DNA of 64,000 nt, from assembly GCF_036346855.1 (NCBI RefSeq), contig NZ_CP107841.1, forward strand, positions 7,320,001 to 7,384,000, read 5' to 3'. Of this stretch, positions 30,590 to 41,927 are shown piece after piece. Every line of letters starts with the position of its first letter. The stretch's first letter is position 1. The translations under genes were made by a program, and so were the position numbers. Origin of the DNA: Streptomyces europaeiscabiei. GTDB taxonomy: Bacteria > Actinomycetota > Actinomycetes > Streptomycetales > Streptomycetaceae. The notes under the pieces are model-generated. The model searched no databases and was not told where the DNA came from. It saw only the letters and a list, made by a program, of their open reading frames with translations.

Positions 30590-30680
30590 AGCTGGGACCC
30601 ACCGGACGGCGATCCGGAATCCCCAGCGACCGTACCCGACGCGCTCCCCTCGCTTGCCTCGTGGCAAGGAGGGGTTTTTT
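30576..30680 (+). promoter_or_regulatory. ilvBNC transcription attenuator
   Basis: The terminator is the stem CCCCTCGCTTGCC (30646-30658) with GGCAAGGAGGGG (30663-30674), one bulged G, followed by six T. Upstream, AGCGCGTCGG (30576-30585, overlapping the last codons of the leader peptide) can pair with CCGACGCGCT (30636-30645), immediately next to the terminator, giving a candidate competing structure. TTGACA at 30511-30516 could be a -35 box, but no clear -10 was found. Confidence 0.85.
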
Positions 30681-30762
30681 GTTGCACGGGCACCAGTCCG
30701 GCGTTAGCCGCACACCGCCACAAACCTCGCAAAACACCCTCAGCATCGAGAAGAGAATGCCG

Positions 30763-32610
30763 ATGACCGAGCAGGCCACCGGGGCCCACCATCCGCAGCC
30801 GCGGCCCCGATCCGGAGGACCGTCCACCCCCGTCGAGCACGTCACGGGTGCGCAGTCCCTCATTCGCTCGCTCGAGGAGGTCGGGGCCGACACGGTGTTC
30901 GGCATCCCCGGGGGCACCATCCTGCCGGCGTACGACCCGATGATGGACTCCAAGCGCGTGCGCCATGTGCTGGTCCGCCACGAGCAGGGCGCCGGGCACG
31001 CGGCCACCGGTTACGCGCAGGCCACCGGCAAGGTCGGGGTGTGCATGGCGACGTCCGGGCCGGGCGCCACCAACCTGGTCACCCCGATCGCGGACGCGCA
31101 CATGGACTCCGTGCCGCTGGTCGCGATCACCGGGCAGGTCGTGTCCAAGGCGATCGGTACGGACGCCTTCCAGGAGGCGGACATCGTCGGCATCACCATG
31201 CCGATCACCAAGCACAGCTTCCTGGTCACCAAGGCGGAGGACATCCCCCGGGCGATCGCGCAGGCGTTCCACATCGCCTCCAGCGGCCGCCCGGGGCCGG
31301 TCCTGGTCGACATCCCCAAGGACATCCTCCAGGCGAAGACCACCTTCAGCTGGCCGCCGGCCATGGACCTGCCCGGCTACCGTCCGGTGACCAAGCCGCA
31401 CGCCAAGCAGATCCGCGAGGCCGCCAAGCTGATCACCGCCGCCAAGCGGCCCGTCCTGTATGTCGGCGGCGGCGTCATCAAGGCGCAGGCGACGGCCGAG
31501 CTGAAGGTGCTGGCCGAGCTGACCGGCGCGCCCGTCACCACCACCCTGATGGCGCTCGGCGCGTTCCCCGACAGCCACCCGCAGCACCTGGGCATGCCCG
31601 GCATGCACGGTTCCGTGGCCGCCGTCACCGCGCTGCAGAAGGCCGACCTGATCGTCGCCCTCGGAGCCCGCTTCGACGACCGGGTCACGGGCAAGCTGGA
31701 CAGCTTCGCGCCGTTCGCCAAGATCGTCCATGCGGACATCGACCCGGCCGAGATCGGCAAGAACCGCGCCGCCGACGTGCCGATCGTCGGTGACGCCCGC
31801 GAGGTCGTGGCCGACCTGATCCAGGCCGTGCAGAAGGAGCACAGCGAGGGCGGTCAGGGCGACTACACCGCCTGGTGGAAGGACCTCAACCGCTGGCGCG
31901 AGACCTACCCGCTCGGCTACGACCAGCCGGCCGACGGCTCGCTCTCCCCGCAACAGGTCATCGAGCGCATCGGACAGCTCGCCCCCGAGGGCACCATCTT
32001 CACGGCGGGCGTCGGCCAGCACCAGATGTGGGCCGCCCACTTCATCCAGTACGAGAAGCCCGCCACCTGGCTGAACTCCGGCGGCGCCGGAACGATGGGG
32101 TACGCGGTCCCGGCCGCCATGGGAGCCAAGGCCGGAGCCCCGGCGCAGACCGTCTGGGCGATCGACGGCGACGGCTGCTTCCAGATGACCAACCAGGAGC
32201 TCACCACCTGCGCCCTGAACAACATCCCGATCAAGGTCGCCATCATCAACAACGGTGCCCTCGGGATGGTCCGCCAGTGGCAGACCCTGTTCTACAACCA
32301 GCGCTACTCCAACACCGTCCTGCACAGCGGCCCGGACGACGTCAATCCGAACGCCCGCGGCACCCGTGTCCCCGACTTCGTGAAGCTGTCCGAGGCCATG
32401 GGCTGCTACGCGATCCGCTGCGAGTCCCCGGACGACCTCGACAAGGTCATCGAGGAGGCGAACTCGATCAACGACCGCCCGGTCGTCGTCGACTTCGTCG
32501 TCCACGAGGACGCGATGGTGTGGCCGATGGTCGCCGCCGGCACCTCGAACGACACGATCATGGCCGCCCGGGACGTCCGCCCCGACTTCGGCGACAACGA
32601 AGACGACTGA
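30763..32610 (+). CDS. ilvB: Acetolactate synthase large subunit
   Basis: 615 aa. Thiamine-diphosphate enzyme making acetolactate or acetohydroxybutyrate, the first common step of branched-chain amino acid synthesis. It has the catalytic Glu region ([16 protein letters not shown]), FAD region, and ThDP motif [12 protein letters not shown] ending AIINN. Expression is expected to be attenuated by the leader. ATG 30763 is favoured over ATG 30757 because the GAGAAGAG site is too close to the latter. ilvN follows after 21 bp. Confidence 0.97.
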   Translation: MTEQATGAHHPQPRPRSGGPSTPVEHVTGAQSLIRSLEEVGADTVFGIPGGTILPAYDPMMDSKRVRHVLVRHEQGAGHAATGYAQATGKVGVCMATSGPGATNLVTPIADAHMDSVPLVAITGQVVSKAIGTDAFQEADIVGITMPITKHSFLVTKAEDIPRAIAQAFHIASSGRPGPVLVDIPKDILQAKTTFSWPPAMDLPGYRPVTKPHAKQIREAAKLITAAKRPVLYVGGGVIKAQATAELKVLAELTGAPVTTTLMALGAFPDSHPQHLGMPGMHGSVAAVTALQKADLIVALGARFDDRVTGKLDSFAPFAKIVHADIDPAEIGKNRAADVPIVGDAREVVADLIQAVQKEHSEGGQGDYTAWWKDLNRWRETYPLGYDQPADGSLSPQQVIERIGQLAPEGTIFTAGVGQHQMWAAHFIQYEKPATWLNSGGAGTMGYAVPAAMGAKAGAPAQTVWAIDGDGCFQMTNQELTTCALNNIPIKVAIINNGALGMVRQWQTLFYNQRYSNTVLHSGPDDVNPNARGTRVPDFVKLSEAMGCYAIRCESPDDLDKVIEEANSINDRPVVVDFVVHEDAMVWPMVAAGTSNDTIMAARDVRPDFGDNEDD

Positions 32611-32631
32611 GCGAGAGAGACTGAACGAGAC

Positions 32632-34279
<1,648 letters not shown>

Positions 34280-34291
34280 CCTCTTGAGGGT

Positions 34292-34325
34292 CGGCCGTGG
34301 CGGGGTTCACCCGGTGCCACGGCCG
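34292..34325. terminator. Terminator after ilvC
   Basis: A 10-bp stem (34292-34301 with 34316-34325) with further GGG/CCC pairing in the loop, 12 bp after the ilvC stop. It probably ends the ilvBNC transcript. The rest of the 257-bp gap to serA holds an imperfect palindrome around GGAATTCC but no clear promoter. Confidence 0.7.
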
Positions 34326-34536
34326 GCCTGGTTTCCCGTCCGGGTGATCCTTCCGCAGTGGCGTGAGGCGACGCCCCCGGCGCCACTACACTGCTGCACT
34401 ACATACGCGTCAGGCCCACAGCGTCGTGCGTCTTCCACGCGGTCAAGCGACACCGGGGAATTCCGGGTGTCACTCCCCTCCACCGCCTGCGGCCGTCGGG
34501 ACGGCCGTCCGCAGCATTGGACTTGTGAGGACTCAC

Positions 34537-36126
34537 GTGAGCGCGAAACCAGTCGTACTGATCGCTGAAGAGCTGTCGCCCGCCACCGTCGACGCGCTGG
34601 GCCCGGACTTCGAGATCCGGAACGTCAACGGAGCGGACCGAGCCGAACTGCTCCCGGCCATCGCCGATGTCGACGCCATCCTGATCCGCTCGGCCACCAA
34701 GGTCGACGCCGAGGCGATCGCCGCCGCCAAGAAGCTGAAGGTCGTCGCGCGCGCCGGCGTCGGCCTGGACAACGTGGACGTCTCCGCCGCCACCAAGGCC
34801 GGCGTGATGGTCGTCAACGCCCCCACCTCGAACATCGTGACCGCCGCCGAGCTGGCCTGTGGTCTGCTCCTCGCCACCGCCCGCCACATCCCGCAGGCGA
34901 ACACGGCGCTGAAGAACGGCGAGTGGAAGCGCAGCAAGTACACGGGCGTGGAGCTGGCCGAGAAGACCCTCGGCGTCGTGGGCCTCGGCCGTATCGGGGC
35001 CCTGGTGGCCCAGCGCATGTCCGCCTTCGGCATGAAGGTCGTCGCCTACGACCCCTACGTGCAGCCCGCGCGGGCCGCACAGATGGGCGTCAAGGTCCTG
35101 TCGCTGGACGAGCTGCTCGAGGTCTCCGACTTCATCACCGTCCACCTGCCGAAGACCCCTGAGACGGTCGGCCTGATCGGCGACGAGGCGCTGACGAAGG
35201 TCAAGCCGTCGGTGCGCATCGTCAACGCAGCGCGTGGTGGGATCGTCGACGAGGCCGCGCTGTACTCGGCGCTCAAGGAGGGCCGGGTCGCGGGCGCGGG
35301 TCTCGACGTGTACGCCAAGGAGCCGTGCACCGACTCGCCGCTGTTCGAGCTGGACGAGGTCGTCTGCACCCCGCACCTGGGTGCCTCCACCGACGAGGCC
35401 CAGGAGAAGGCGGGCATCGCGGTGGCGCGGTCCGTGCGTCTCGCCCTCGCCGGCGAGCTGGTCCCGGACGCGGTGAACGTGCAGGGCGGTGTCATCGCCG
35501 AGGACGTCAAGCCGGGCCTTCCGCTCGCCGAGAAGCTCGGCCGGATCTTCACCGCGCTGGCCGGTGAGGTCGCGGTCCGCCTCGACGTCGAGGTGTACGG
35601 CGAGATCACCCAGCACGACGTGAAGGTGCTGGAGCTGTCCGCCCTCAAGGGTGTCTTCGAGGACGTCGTCGACGAGACGGTGTCGTACGTCAACGCCCCG
35701 CTGTTCGCCCAGGAGCGTGGCGTCGAGGTCCGGCTGACCACCAGCTCCGAGTCGCCCGACCACCGCAACGTCGTCACCGTGCGCGGCACGCTCGGCAGCG
35801 GCGAGGAGGTGTCGGTCTCCGGCACGCTGGCCGGGCCGAAGCACCACCAGAAGATCGTCGCGGTCGGTGACTACGACGTGGATCTCGCGCTCGCCGACCA
35901 CATGGTCGTCCTGAGCTACGTCGACCGTCCCGGTGTCGTCGGCACCGTCGGCCGGGTCTTCGGCGAGGCCGGGATCAACATCGCCGGTATGCAGGTCGCC
36001 CGCTCCGCGGCGGGTGGCGAGGCGCTCGCCGTGCTGACCGTCGACGACACGGTTCCCCAGCCGGTGCTCGCGGAGGTCGCGGAGGAGATCGGCGCGACGT
36101 CGGCGCGGTCGGTCAACCTGGTCTGA
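34537..36126 (+). CDS. serA: D-3-phosphoglycerate dehydrogenase
   Basis: 529 aa, the long actinobacterial form. First step of serine synthesis. Substrate/NAD domains carry VGLGRIGALVAQRMSAFG and ARGGIVDEAAL and the catalytic His in CTPHLGAST. Then come an intervening domain (about 315-450) and a C-terminal ACT domain (VVLSYVDRPGVVGTVGRVFG) for serine feedback. GTG 34537 follows GTGAGGA. A T-rich terminator follows. Confidence 0.97.
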   Translation: MSAKPVVLIAEELSPATVDALGPDFEIRNVNGADRAELLPAIADVDAILIRSATKVDAEAIAAAKKLKVVARAGVGLDNVDVSAATKAGVMVVNAPTSNIVTAAELACGLLLATARHIPQANTALKNGEWKRSKYTGVELAEKTLGVVGLGRIGALVAQRMSAFGMKVVAYDPYVQPARAAQMGVKVLSLDELLEVSDFITVHLPKTPETVGLIGDEALTKVKPSVRIVNAARGGIVDEAALYSALKEGRVAGAGLDVYAKEPCTDSPLFELDEVVCTPHLGASTDEAQEKAGIAVARSVRLALAGELVPDAVNVQGGVIAEDVKPGLPLAEKLGRIFTALAGEVAVRLDVEVYGEITQHDVKVLELSALKGVFEDVVDETVSYVNAPLFAQERGVEVRLTTSSESPDHRNVVTVRGTLGSGEEVSVSGTLAGPKHHQKIVAVGDYDVDLALADHMVVLSYVDRPGVVGTVGRVFGEAGINIAGMQVARSAAGGEALAVLTVDDTVPQPVLAEVAEEIGATSARSVNLV

Positions 36127-36145
36127 GGTTTCCTTCTCTCGCGTA

Positions 36146-36185
36146 GGCGGGGCCTGGCCACGTGGGTGGCCCGGCCCCGCCTTTT
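36146..36185 (+). terminator. Terminator after serA
   Basis: A 16-bp stem with one mismatch (36146-36161 with 36166-36181), 4-base loop, followed by TTTT. The best classical intrinsic terminator outside the attenuators. Confidence 0.9.
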
Positions 36186-36187
36186 GC

Positions 36188-36421
36188 GCCCCCGCCGCCC
36201 CTACCCGTCCCATCCCAGGGGCGCTGCCCCTTCGACCCCGAGAGGGTGCGCTGTCGGGTGCGGGTGGGTGGGGGCTTCTCGCGCAGTTCCCTGCGCCCCT
36301 GGAAAGGGCCTGCGGCCCCTCAGGGGCGCAGGGAACTGCGCGACCAGCCCCCACCGGACCCGCGGTCGGGGGTCGAAGGGGCAGCGCCCCTGGTGATGGG
36401 ACGGGTAGGGGCGGCGGGGGC
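36188..36421. repeat. Nested palindromic element, copy 3 with outer arms
   Basis: Inner element: 21-bp perfect inverted repeat 36280-36300 with 36322-36342, the same family as the elements near 6.0 and 12.2 kb but with a T/A pair where copy 1 has C/G. Outer arms of about 52 bp (36188-36239 with 36369-36421) pair with only one small indel, so the whole 234-bp stretch is a nested palindrome. It fills most of the 343-bp gap before the LAL regulator. Part of the right outer arm also occurs at 6121-6205. Confidence 0.9.
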
Positions 36422-36469
36422 GGGTAAACCCGGCGGTGCGGGGGTGGGGGCGCGTGCCAGGATGGCGGT

Positions 36470-39403
36470 GTGCCGCAGAACATGATCCACGCGCCGTTCG
36501 TCGGGCGGGACACCGAGATGGCCCGCCTGAGGGACGTGCTGGACCGGGCCGGGCAGGGTGAACCCCGCGCCGTGCTCGTCGCGGGGGACGCGGGCGTGGG
36601 CAAGAGCCGCACGCTGGCGGAGGCGGCGGCGTACGCGGTGGGCAAGGGGACGGCCGTGTTCACCGGCCACTGCGTGGACCTCGGTGATGTAGGTCTGCCG
36701 TACCTGCCGTTCACCGAGATCCTCGGTGCCCTCGCCGTGGACGAGCGATTCGCCCCGCTCCTCCAGGCCCACCCGGCGACCGCACGCCTCCTCGGTGGCG
36801 GCGCGGACGGCGGTGACCGGCTGCAGCTCTTCGAGGGCATCGCCGCGCTGCTGACGGACCTCGCCGGGACGACACCCGTCCTGCTCGTGCTGGAGGACCT
36901 GCACTGGGCCGACCAGTCCTCACGGGATCTGCTGCGTTTCCTGCTCAGCCGGGCCGTGCTCCAGCACCCCGCCCCCGGCGCCCCGGCCCACCGCCTCGCC
37001 GTCTTCGCCTCGTACCGCGCGGACGACCTGCACCGCCGCCACCCGCTGCGCCCCCTGCTCGCCGAGCTGGTGCGGCTGCCCGCCGTGGAGCGGCTGGAGC
37101 TGAGGCCGATGCCGGACACGGAGGTCGCGCGGCTGGTGCGTTCGCTGCGCGCCGAACCGCTGTCCGAGGCCACGGTCGGCCGGATCGTCGAGCGGGCGGA
37201 GGGCAACGCGTTCTACGCGGAGGAGCTGCTGGCCGCGACGGCGGACGAGCCGGGGGCGGTGCTGCCGAGCGGACTGGCCGACGTCCTGCTGATCCGGATC
37301 GAGCAACTGCCCCGCGCCGCCCAGCAGGTGGTGCGCACGGCGGCGGTGGCGGGCCGCAGGGTCGGGCACGACCTGCTGCGGGACGCCGTCCAACTCCCTG
37401 AGGACGAGTTGGAGTCGGCGCTGCGGGAGGCGGTCGGCCGGCAGCTGCTGCTGCCGGGCGAGGGATCGACGTACCAGTTCCGGCACGCCCTCACCCGGGA
37501 GGCGGTCTACGCGGATCTGCTGCCGGGCGAACGGGTGCGGCTGCACGGGGTGTTCGCCGGGCTGCTGGCCCGCCGGGGCCGCGCCGGGGAGAGCGCCGAG
37601 CGCGCCCACCACTCGCGCGAGAGCCACGACCTCGCCGACGCGCTGACGGCATCCGTGGAGGCGGCCGACCACGCACACGGGATCGGAGCGCCCGCCGAGG
37701 AACTGCGGCACCTGGAGGGAGCCCTCGACCTGTGGTCGTCCGTGGGCGCCGGGGCCCGGCCCCGGGACCTCGACACGGTCACCCTCACCCTGCGCGCATC
37801 GTCCGCCGCCGCGCGCGCCGGGGACAACCACCGGGCGGTCTCCCTCACCCGCGCGGCGCTCGCCGGAGCCGGCCCGGACGCGGACTCCGAGTTGGCCGCC
37901 CGGGTGCGCTACACCCTCGCCGGTGACCTGATGCGCGTGGACAGCCTGAAGGCCGCGTTCCGGTACAGCAGTGAGGCGCTGGAGATGATCCCCGCCGAGC
38001 CTCCGTCCCGTACGTGGGTGTGGGCGGCGGCCACACATGTGATGGCGGCGCGGTACGTGGGGGAGAACGAGGAGGCCGGGCGGGTCGCGAGCGGAGCGCT
38101 GCGCGTCGCTGAGCGGCTCGAACTGGGCGACGCCCAGGCCGACCTGATCATCTCCGTGGTCGGTCTCGACCCCCGGAGCAACCGGCGTACGAGGGAGGGC
38201 CGGGCGCGGTTGCGCGACGCTCGCGAGCTGGCCCGCCGGGCGGGCAACGTCCCCGTGGAGATGCGTGCGCTGTTCAACCTCGCCACGGGTTGCTTCGAAT
38301 CCGGTGACCCGGAGGAATGCCTCACCTGGCTCTCCGAGGGGCTGGACCGCGCGGGCCGCACCGGGCTCCTCTCCTCCCCGTACCCGGTGGAGATGCGCTA
38401 CCTCCACTCCCTCTGCCTCTACACCCTGGGCCGCTGGGACGAGTGCGCCCGCTCGGCCGCCCACGCCGACCGGCTGCCCGCCGCGGCCGGCTACGCGGCC
38501 GGTCCCGCCCTGTACGTCGCCCTCGCCCGCGGCGACGAGAGTGCGGTGGAGCGGGCGCGGGCGCTGCTGGACGGGCCGTACGACTGGATGGCGGGCCTCG
38601 TCGCGGGCGTCGCGCTCACCGAGGCGGCCGTCCTGCGGCACGATCCGCAGGCCGCGGTCGCGCAGTTCCGTACGAGCGTCGCCGCTCTCTCCGACGAGTC
38701 CGGGTCCCGGCCCGACGTGACCGTCCGGCTTGCCGCGCTGGCCCTCGGGGCGGTCGCGGACGCGGTGGCGGAGCGGCGGTCCGCCGGGGACGAGGACGGG
38801 GTGCGGGGCTGGGCCGCGACGGGGGAGGAGTTGGTGGAGGCCGCGCGCGCCACCGCCGCCGTGGGGGAGGACGGCGATGAGCAGGGACCTGAGGGGCTGG
38901 CCTGGCTGGCGCGGGCCGAGGCGGAGTGGGCCCGGGTGCGTACCGGGCCCGATGTGGGGGCCTGGCGCAGGGCGGTGGACGCGTTCGCGTTCGGCGATCC
39001 GTACGAACGGGCCCGGTGCCGACTGCGGCTGGCGGAGGCGTTGTTGGGGGCTGGGGCCCGGGCGGAGGCGGTGGCCGAGGTCCGGGCGGTGGGGGAGACC
39101 GCCGATCGGCTGGGGGCCGTGCCGTTGCGCGCCGCCCTGGACGCGCTCGTCCGGCGGGGGCGGCTGGCGGAGGCCTCGGCGGAGAAGGACGTCCCCGCGC
39201 TCACCGCGCGGGAGAGCGATGTCCTTCGGCTGCTCGCGCTCGGGCGTACCAATCGGCAGATCGGCGACGAGCTGTTCATCACCGGGAAGACGGCGAGCGT
39301 GCATGTGTCCAACATCCTGGCCAAGTTGGGGGCGGCGAGCCGTACGGAGGCCGTGGCCATCGCGTACCGGGAGGGCCTGATCACGACTGGCTCGCCGTCC
39401 TGA
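36470..39403 (+). CDS. LuxR-type large ATP-binding regulator (LAL), copy 2
   Basis: 977 aa. FVGRDTEMARLRDVL start, Walker A (GDAGVGKS, 39-46), Walker B (LVLEDLHWAD), helical middle, LuxR HTH at about 910-975 (ALTARESDVLRLLALGRTN). It is paralogous to the LAL at 20299, with near-identical Walker B and recognition-helix region. GTG 36470 has CAGGAT 6 bases upstream, which could be either a weak ribosome site or the -10 box of a leaderless transcript. The last 23 bp overlap the convergent MFS gene tail to tail. Confidence 0.88.
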   Translation: MPQNMIHAPFVGRDTEMARLRDVLDRAGQGEPRAVLVAGDAGVGKSRTLAEAAAYAVGKGTAVFTGHCVDLGDVGLPYLPFTEILGALAVDERFAPLLQAHPATARLLGGGADGGDRLQLFEGIAALLTDLAGTTPVLLVLEDLHWADQSSRDLLRFLLSRAVLQHPAPGAPAHRLAVFASYRADDLHRRHPLRPLLAELVRLPAVERLELRPMPDTEVARLVRSLRAEPLSEATVGRIVERAEGNAFYAEELLAATADEPGAVLPSGLADVLLIRIEQLPRAAQQVVRTAAVAGRRVGHDLLRDAVQLPEDELESALREAVGRQLLLPGEGSTYQFRHALTREAVYADLLPGERVRLHGVFAGLLARRGRAGESAERAHHSRESHDLADALTASVEAADHAHGIGAPAEELRHLEGALDLWSSVGAGARPRDLDTVTLTLRASSAAARAGDNHRAVSLTRAALAGAGPDADSELAARVRYTLAGDLMRVDSLKAAFRYSSEALEMIPAEPPSRTWVWAAATHVMAARYVGENEEAGRVASGALRVAERLELGDAQADLIISVVGLDPRSNRRTREGRARLRDARELARRAGNVPVEMRALFNLATGCFESGDPEECLTWLSEGLDRAGRTGLLSSPYPVEMRYLHSLCLYTLGRWDECARSAAHADRLPAAAGYAAGPALYVALARGDESAVERARALLDGPYDWMAGLVAGVALTEAAVLRHDPQAAVAQFRTSVAALSDESGSRPDVTVRLAALALGAVADAVAERRSAGDEDGVRGWAATGEELVEAARATAAVGEDGDEQGPEGLAWLARAEAEWARVRTGPDVGAWRRAVDAFAFGDPYERARCRLRLAEALLGAGARAEAVAEVRAVGETADRLGAVPLRAALDALVRRGRLAEASAEKDVPALTARESDVLRLLALGRTNRQIGDELFITGKTASVHVSNILAKLGAASRTEAVAIAYREGLITTGSPS

Positions 39404-40925
39404 CGAGGCCCTTCTCCTCCTCGGAATCCCGTACCCGCACCCCGCGCAGCGCCCCGACCGCCAGCACCGCGGCCGCCATCAGCACGACGGCCCCCGCTGT
39501 CGCCGCTCCGTGCATGCCGGTGGTGAAGGCGGCCCGGGCGGCCGCCGTCAGGGACTCGGCCGCGGGGCCGGGCAGTTGGCCGGCCACCGCGAGGGCGCCT
39601 CCGAGGGTTTCGCGGGCCGGGGCGGGCGCGGAGGCCGGCATCTCGTGGTGGTACAGGGCCGTGCCGATGGAGCCGAGGACGGCCATGCCGAGGGCGCCGC
39701 CGAACTCCTGGCCGGTCTCCAGGAGGGAGGACGCGGAGCCGGCGCGTTCCACGGGGGCGGCGCCGAGGGCGAGGTCGGTCATCTGGGAGAGGACGGTGAC
39801 GATGCCGGCGGCCAGGACGCCCGCGCCGGCGAGGACCAGCCAGAGGGAATCGGTGCCGGCGACGGTCAGCAGCGCGTAACCGCACGCGGCGGTCGCGAAG
39901 CCCGCGGACACGACGTACGCCCGGTTCACACCCCGCTGGACGAGGAGCGTCGTGGCCGGTGCGGCGACGCCGACCAGCACGGAGGGGAGCAGCCCCCACA
40001 GCGCGGCCTCCAGTGCGCTCTTGCCGAGGACGGACTGGAGGTACTGGGTGGTGAAGTAGACCGACCCCATCATCCCGAAGGTCGCCACGAGGTTGAGGAC
40101 GACCGCCGGGGTGAAGCCGTGGCCGCGGAACAGCGCGGGGGAGATGAGCGGGGAGGCCGTGGTGCGCTGGCGGTGGACGAACAGGGCCGCGAAGAGCAGG
40201 CCCACGGTCAGCGAGATCACGTACCGCACGTTCCAGCCCTCCGTCGGGATCTCCTTGAGGCCGTAGATGACGGGCAGGACGGCCGCCATGGACAGCGGGA
40301 CGCTCAGCAGGTCGAAGCGGCCGGCGTCCGGATTCCTCGACTCGGGGAGCAGACGCGGGCCGAGGAGCAGAAGCAGCGCCATCGCGGGCAGGTTCACCAG
40401 GAAGACCGAGCCCCACCAGAAGTACTCCACCAGTACGCCGCTGAGCACCGAGCCGAGCGCCACGCCGCCCGCCATCACACCCGACCAGATGCCGATCGCC
40501 TTCGCCCGCTGGCCGGCGTCCGTGAACATCGTCCGGGTCAGCGCCATCGTCGACGGCATGAGCGTCGCGCCTCCGACACCGAGCACCGCGCGCGCCGCGA
40601 TCAGCGTCTCGGCGCTGTTCGCGTACGCGGCCACCAGCGACGCCGCACCGAACGCCGCCGCGCCGAACAGCAGGAGCCGGCGGCGGCCGATGCGGTCACC
40701 CAGGGAGCCCATCGTCATCAGCAGCCCGGCCAGCACGAACGCGTAGATGTCGAAGATCCACAGCAGTTGGGTGCCGCTCGGTTCCAGGTCCGCGCTGATC
40801 GCCGGGACCGCGAAGTACAGCACCGACACGTCCATCGAGACCAGCAGCAGCGGAAGCATCAGGACCCACAGGGCGGTCCATTCGCGGCGTCCGGCTCGCG
40901 CCGCAGGAGTGTTGTTCGTCGTCAT
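39381..40925 (-). CDS. MFS drug-efflux transporter (DHA2 / 14-TMS type)
   Basis: 514 aa. About 14 hydrophobic segments; LWVLMLPLLLVSMDVSVLYFAVPAI start, the GSLGDRIGRRRLL loop between segments 2 and 3 (MFS motif A), and motif C-like GVALGSVLSGVLVEY. Proton antiport of drugs or toxic metabolites is the family role. It is divergent from a TetR gene with two matching palindromes in between, so repression by that TetR is expected. The 3' end overlaps the LAL gene. Confidence 0.9.
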   Translation of the reverse strand: MTTNNTPAARAGRREWTALWVLMLPLLLVSMDVSVLYFAVPAISADLEPSGTQLLWIFDIYAFVLAGLLMTMGSLGDRIGRRRLLLFGAAAFGAASLVAAYANSAETLIAARAVLGVGGATLMPSTMALTRTMFTDAGQRAKAIGIWSGVMAGGVALGSVLSGVLVEYFWWGSVFLVNLPAMALLLLLGPRLLPESRNPDAGRFDLLSVPLSMAAVLPVIYGLKEIPTEGWNVRYVISLTVGLLFAALFVHRQRTTASPLISPALFRGHGFTPAVVLNLVATFGMMGSVYFTTQYLQSVLGKSALEAALWGLLPSVLVGVAAPATTLLVQRGVNRAYVVSAGFATAACGYALLTVAGTDSLWLVLAGAGVLAAGIVTVLSQMTDLALGAAPVERAGSASSLLETGQEFGGALGMAVLGSIGTALYHHEMPASAPAPARETLGGALAVAGQLPGPAAESLTAAARAAFTTGMHGAATAGAVVLMAAAVLAVGALRGVRVRDSEEEKGLVRTASQS

Positions 40926-40948
40926 GACGGTGACTGTACGGGTGTCTT

Positions 40949-40973
40949 ATACGATCGTCTAGTACAAGCGTAT
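40949..40973. promoter_or_regulatory. Predicted TetR operator 1 (MFS side)
   Basis: Centre of a perfect 11-bp inverted repeat TGTCTTATACG (40943-40953) with CGTATAAGACA (40969-40979), 24 bp upstream of the MFS start. It shares ATACG, CGTCT and GTAT at identical spacing with operator 2, so both are probably bound by the divergent TetR. Confidence 0.75.
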
Positions 40974-41015
40974 AAGACAGATGTATGGATCGTGTGGATG
41001 GGTGGATGGATGAGT

Positions 41016-41048
41016 GGGCGGGTGGGCGGGTGGGCGGGTGGGCCGGGC
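41016..41048 (+). repeat. G-rich tract, possible G-quadruplex
   Basis: Eight GGG runs separated by single C or T (last spacer CC) between the two predicted operators. It is a tetranucleotide-like repeat (GGGC/GGGT). Confidence 0.7.
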
Positions 41049-41078
41049 ACGGGACGTGCAAGTCGACTTGGGCGGCTC

Positions 41079-41103
41079 ATACGCCCGTCTGGGACGCTTG
41101 TAT
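41079..41103. promoter_or_regulatory. Predicted TetR operator 2 (tetR side)
   Basis: A 25-27 bp dyad with matching CATAC/GTATG ends and CGTC/GACG inner halves, ending 24 bp before the tetR start. It has the same block pattern and spacing as operator 1, pointing to autoregulation. Confidence 0.7.
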
Positions 41104-41127
41104 GGCTCCAGGGCTACGCTGACCTCC

Positions 41128-41736
41128 ATGGGACACCGTGAGGATCTGCTCGAAGGCGCCAAGCGCTGCCTGCTGGCGAAGGGGTTCGCGCGGACGACGG
41201 CGCGCGACATCGTCAAGGAGTCCGGGACGAACCTGGCGTCGATCGGCTACCACTACGGCTCGAAGGACACGTTGCTGGCGCAGGCGTACGTGGCCCTGGT
41301 CGGCGACCTGTCCGAGGCCTTCGACGTGGAGGAACCGGTGACGGGCGGTGCCGAGCCCGGGTCGGTCGAACGGTTCCAGGAGGTGTGGGGGAACATCATC
41401 GACACCATGCGGGGGCCCGGTTCGATGTGGCGGCTCAGCATGGAGATCATCGTCATGGGCGATCAGATGCCCGAGCTGCGGGACCACTTGGCGCTGGCGC
41501 AGCGGGAGGCCGCGCGGGGCCTGATCCCGATGTTCATGGGCGGCCGGGAGGAGGACGCCACGGAACAGGACGTGGACACCCTGGGCGCGTTCTTCGTGAC
41601 CCTGATGACCGGGCTGATCGCCCAGTGGACCTTCGACCCGCCGAGCGCCCCCGAGGCCGACCGGCTCGCCGAGGGGCTCCGCCGGGTGATGGAGACCGCG
41701 GCGAAGCGCGGGGGTGCGGGGGGCGTCCGGGCCTAG
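41128..41736 (+). CDS. TetR-family repressor
   Basis: 202 aa. N-terminal HTH (residues about 10-55, with TTARDIVKESGTNLASIGYHYGSKD split across helices 2-4) and a ligand-binding helical domain. It likely represses itself and the divergent MFS pump through the two operators and responds to a pump substrate. TACGCT ends 7 bases before ATG and no ribosome site is seen, suggesting a leaderless mRNA. Confidence 0.9.
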   Translation: MGHREDLLEGAKRCLLAKGFARTTARDIVKESGTNLASIGYHYGSKDTLLAQAYVALVGDLSEAFDVEEPVTGGAEPGSVERFQEVWGNIIDTMRGPGSMWRLSMEIIVMGDQMPELRDHLALAQREAARGLIPMFMGGREEDATEQDVDTLGAFFVTLMTGLIAQWTFDPPSAPEADRLAEGLRRVMETAAKRGGAGGVRA

Positions 41737-41927
41737 GGCAGGCCCAGGGCGCTTCTGATGGCTCCTGGTCGGAGATCATCCGGCCGATCGGCGCCGCGCG
41801 AGGTGACTCGTGAGGTGTCGGCTGCCTCACCGGGCTCGTCCACAACCGCTCACGAACGGCTTCAAGAGCCGTCAAGAACGGCCTGGGCCCGGACACCCAC
41901 CTCAGGCGAGGCCCCCCGGGCAACCTC

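Noticed and set aside
36470-40925. Antibiotic biosynthesis cluster suggested by LAL, TetR and MFS genes
   Set aside because: No biosynthetic enzyme (PKS, NRPS, terpene or RiPP) is present between or beside them.
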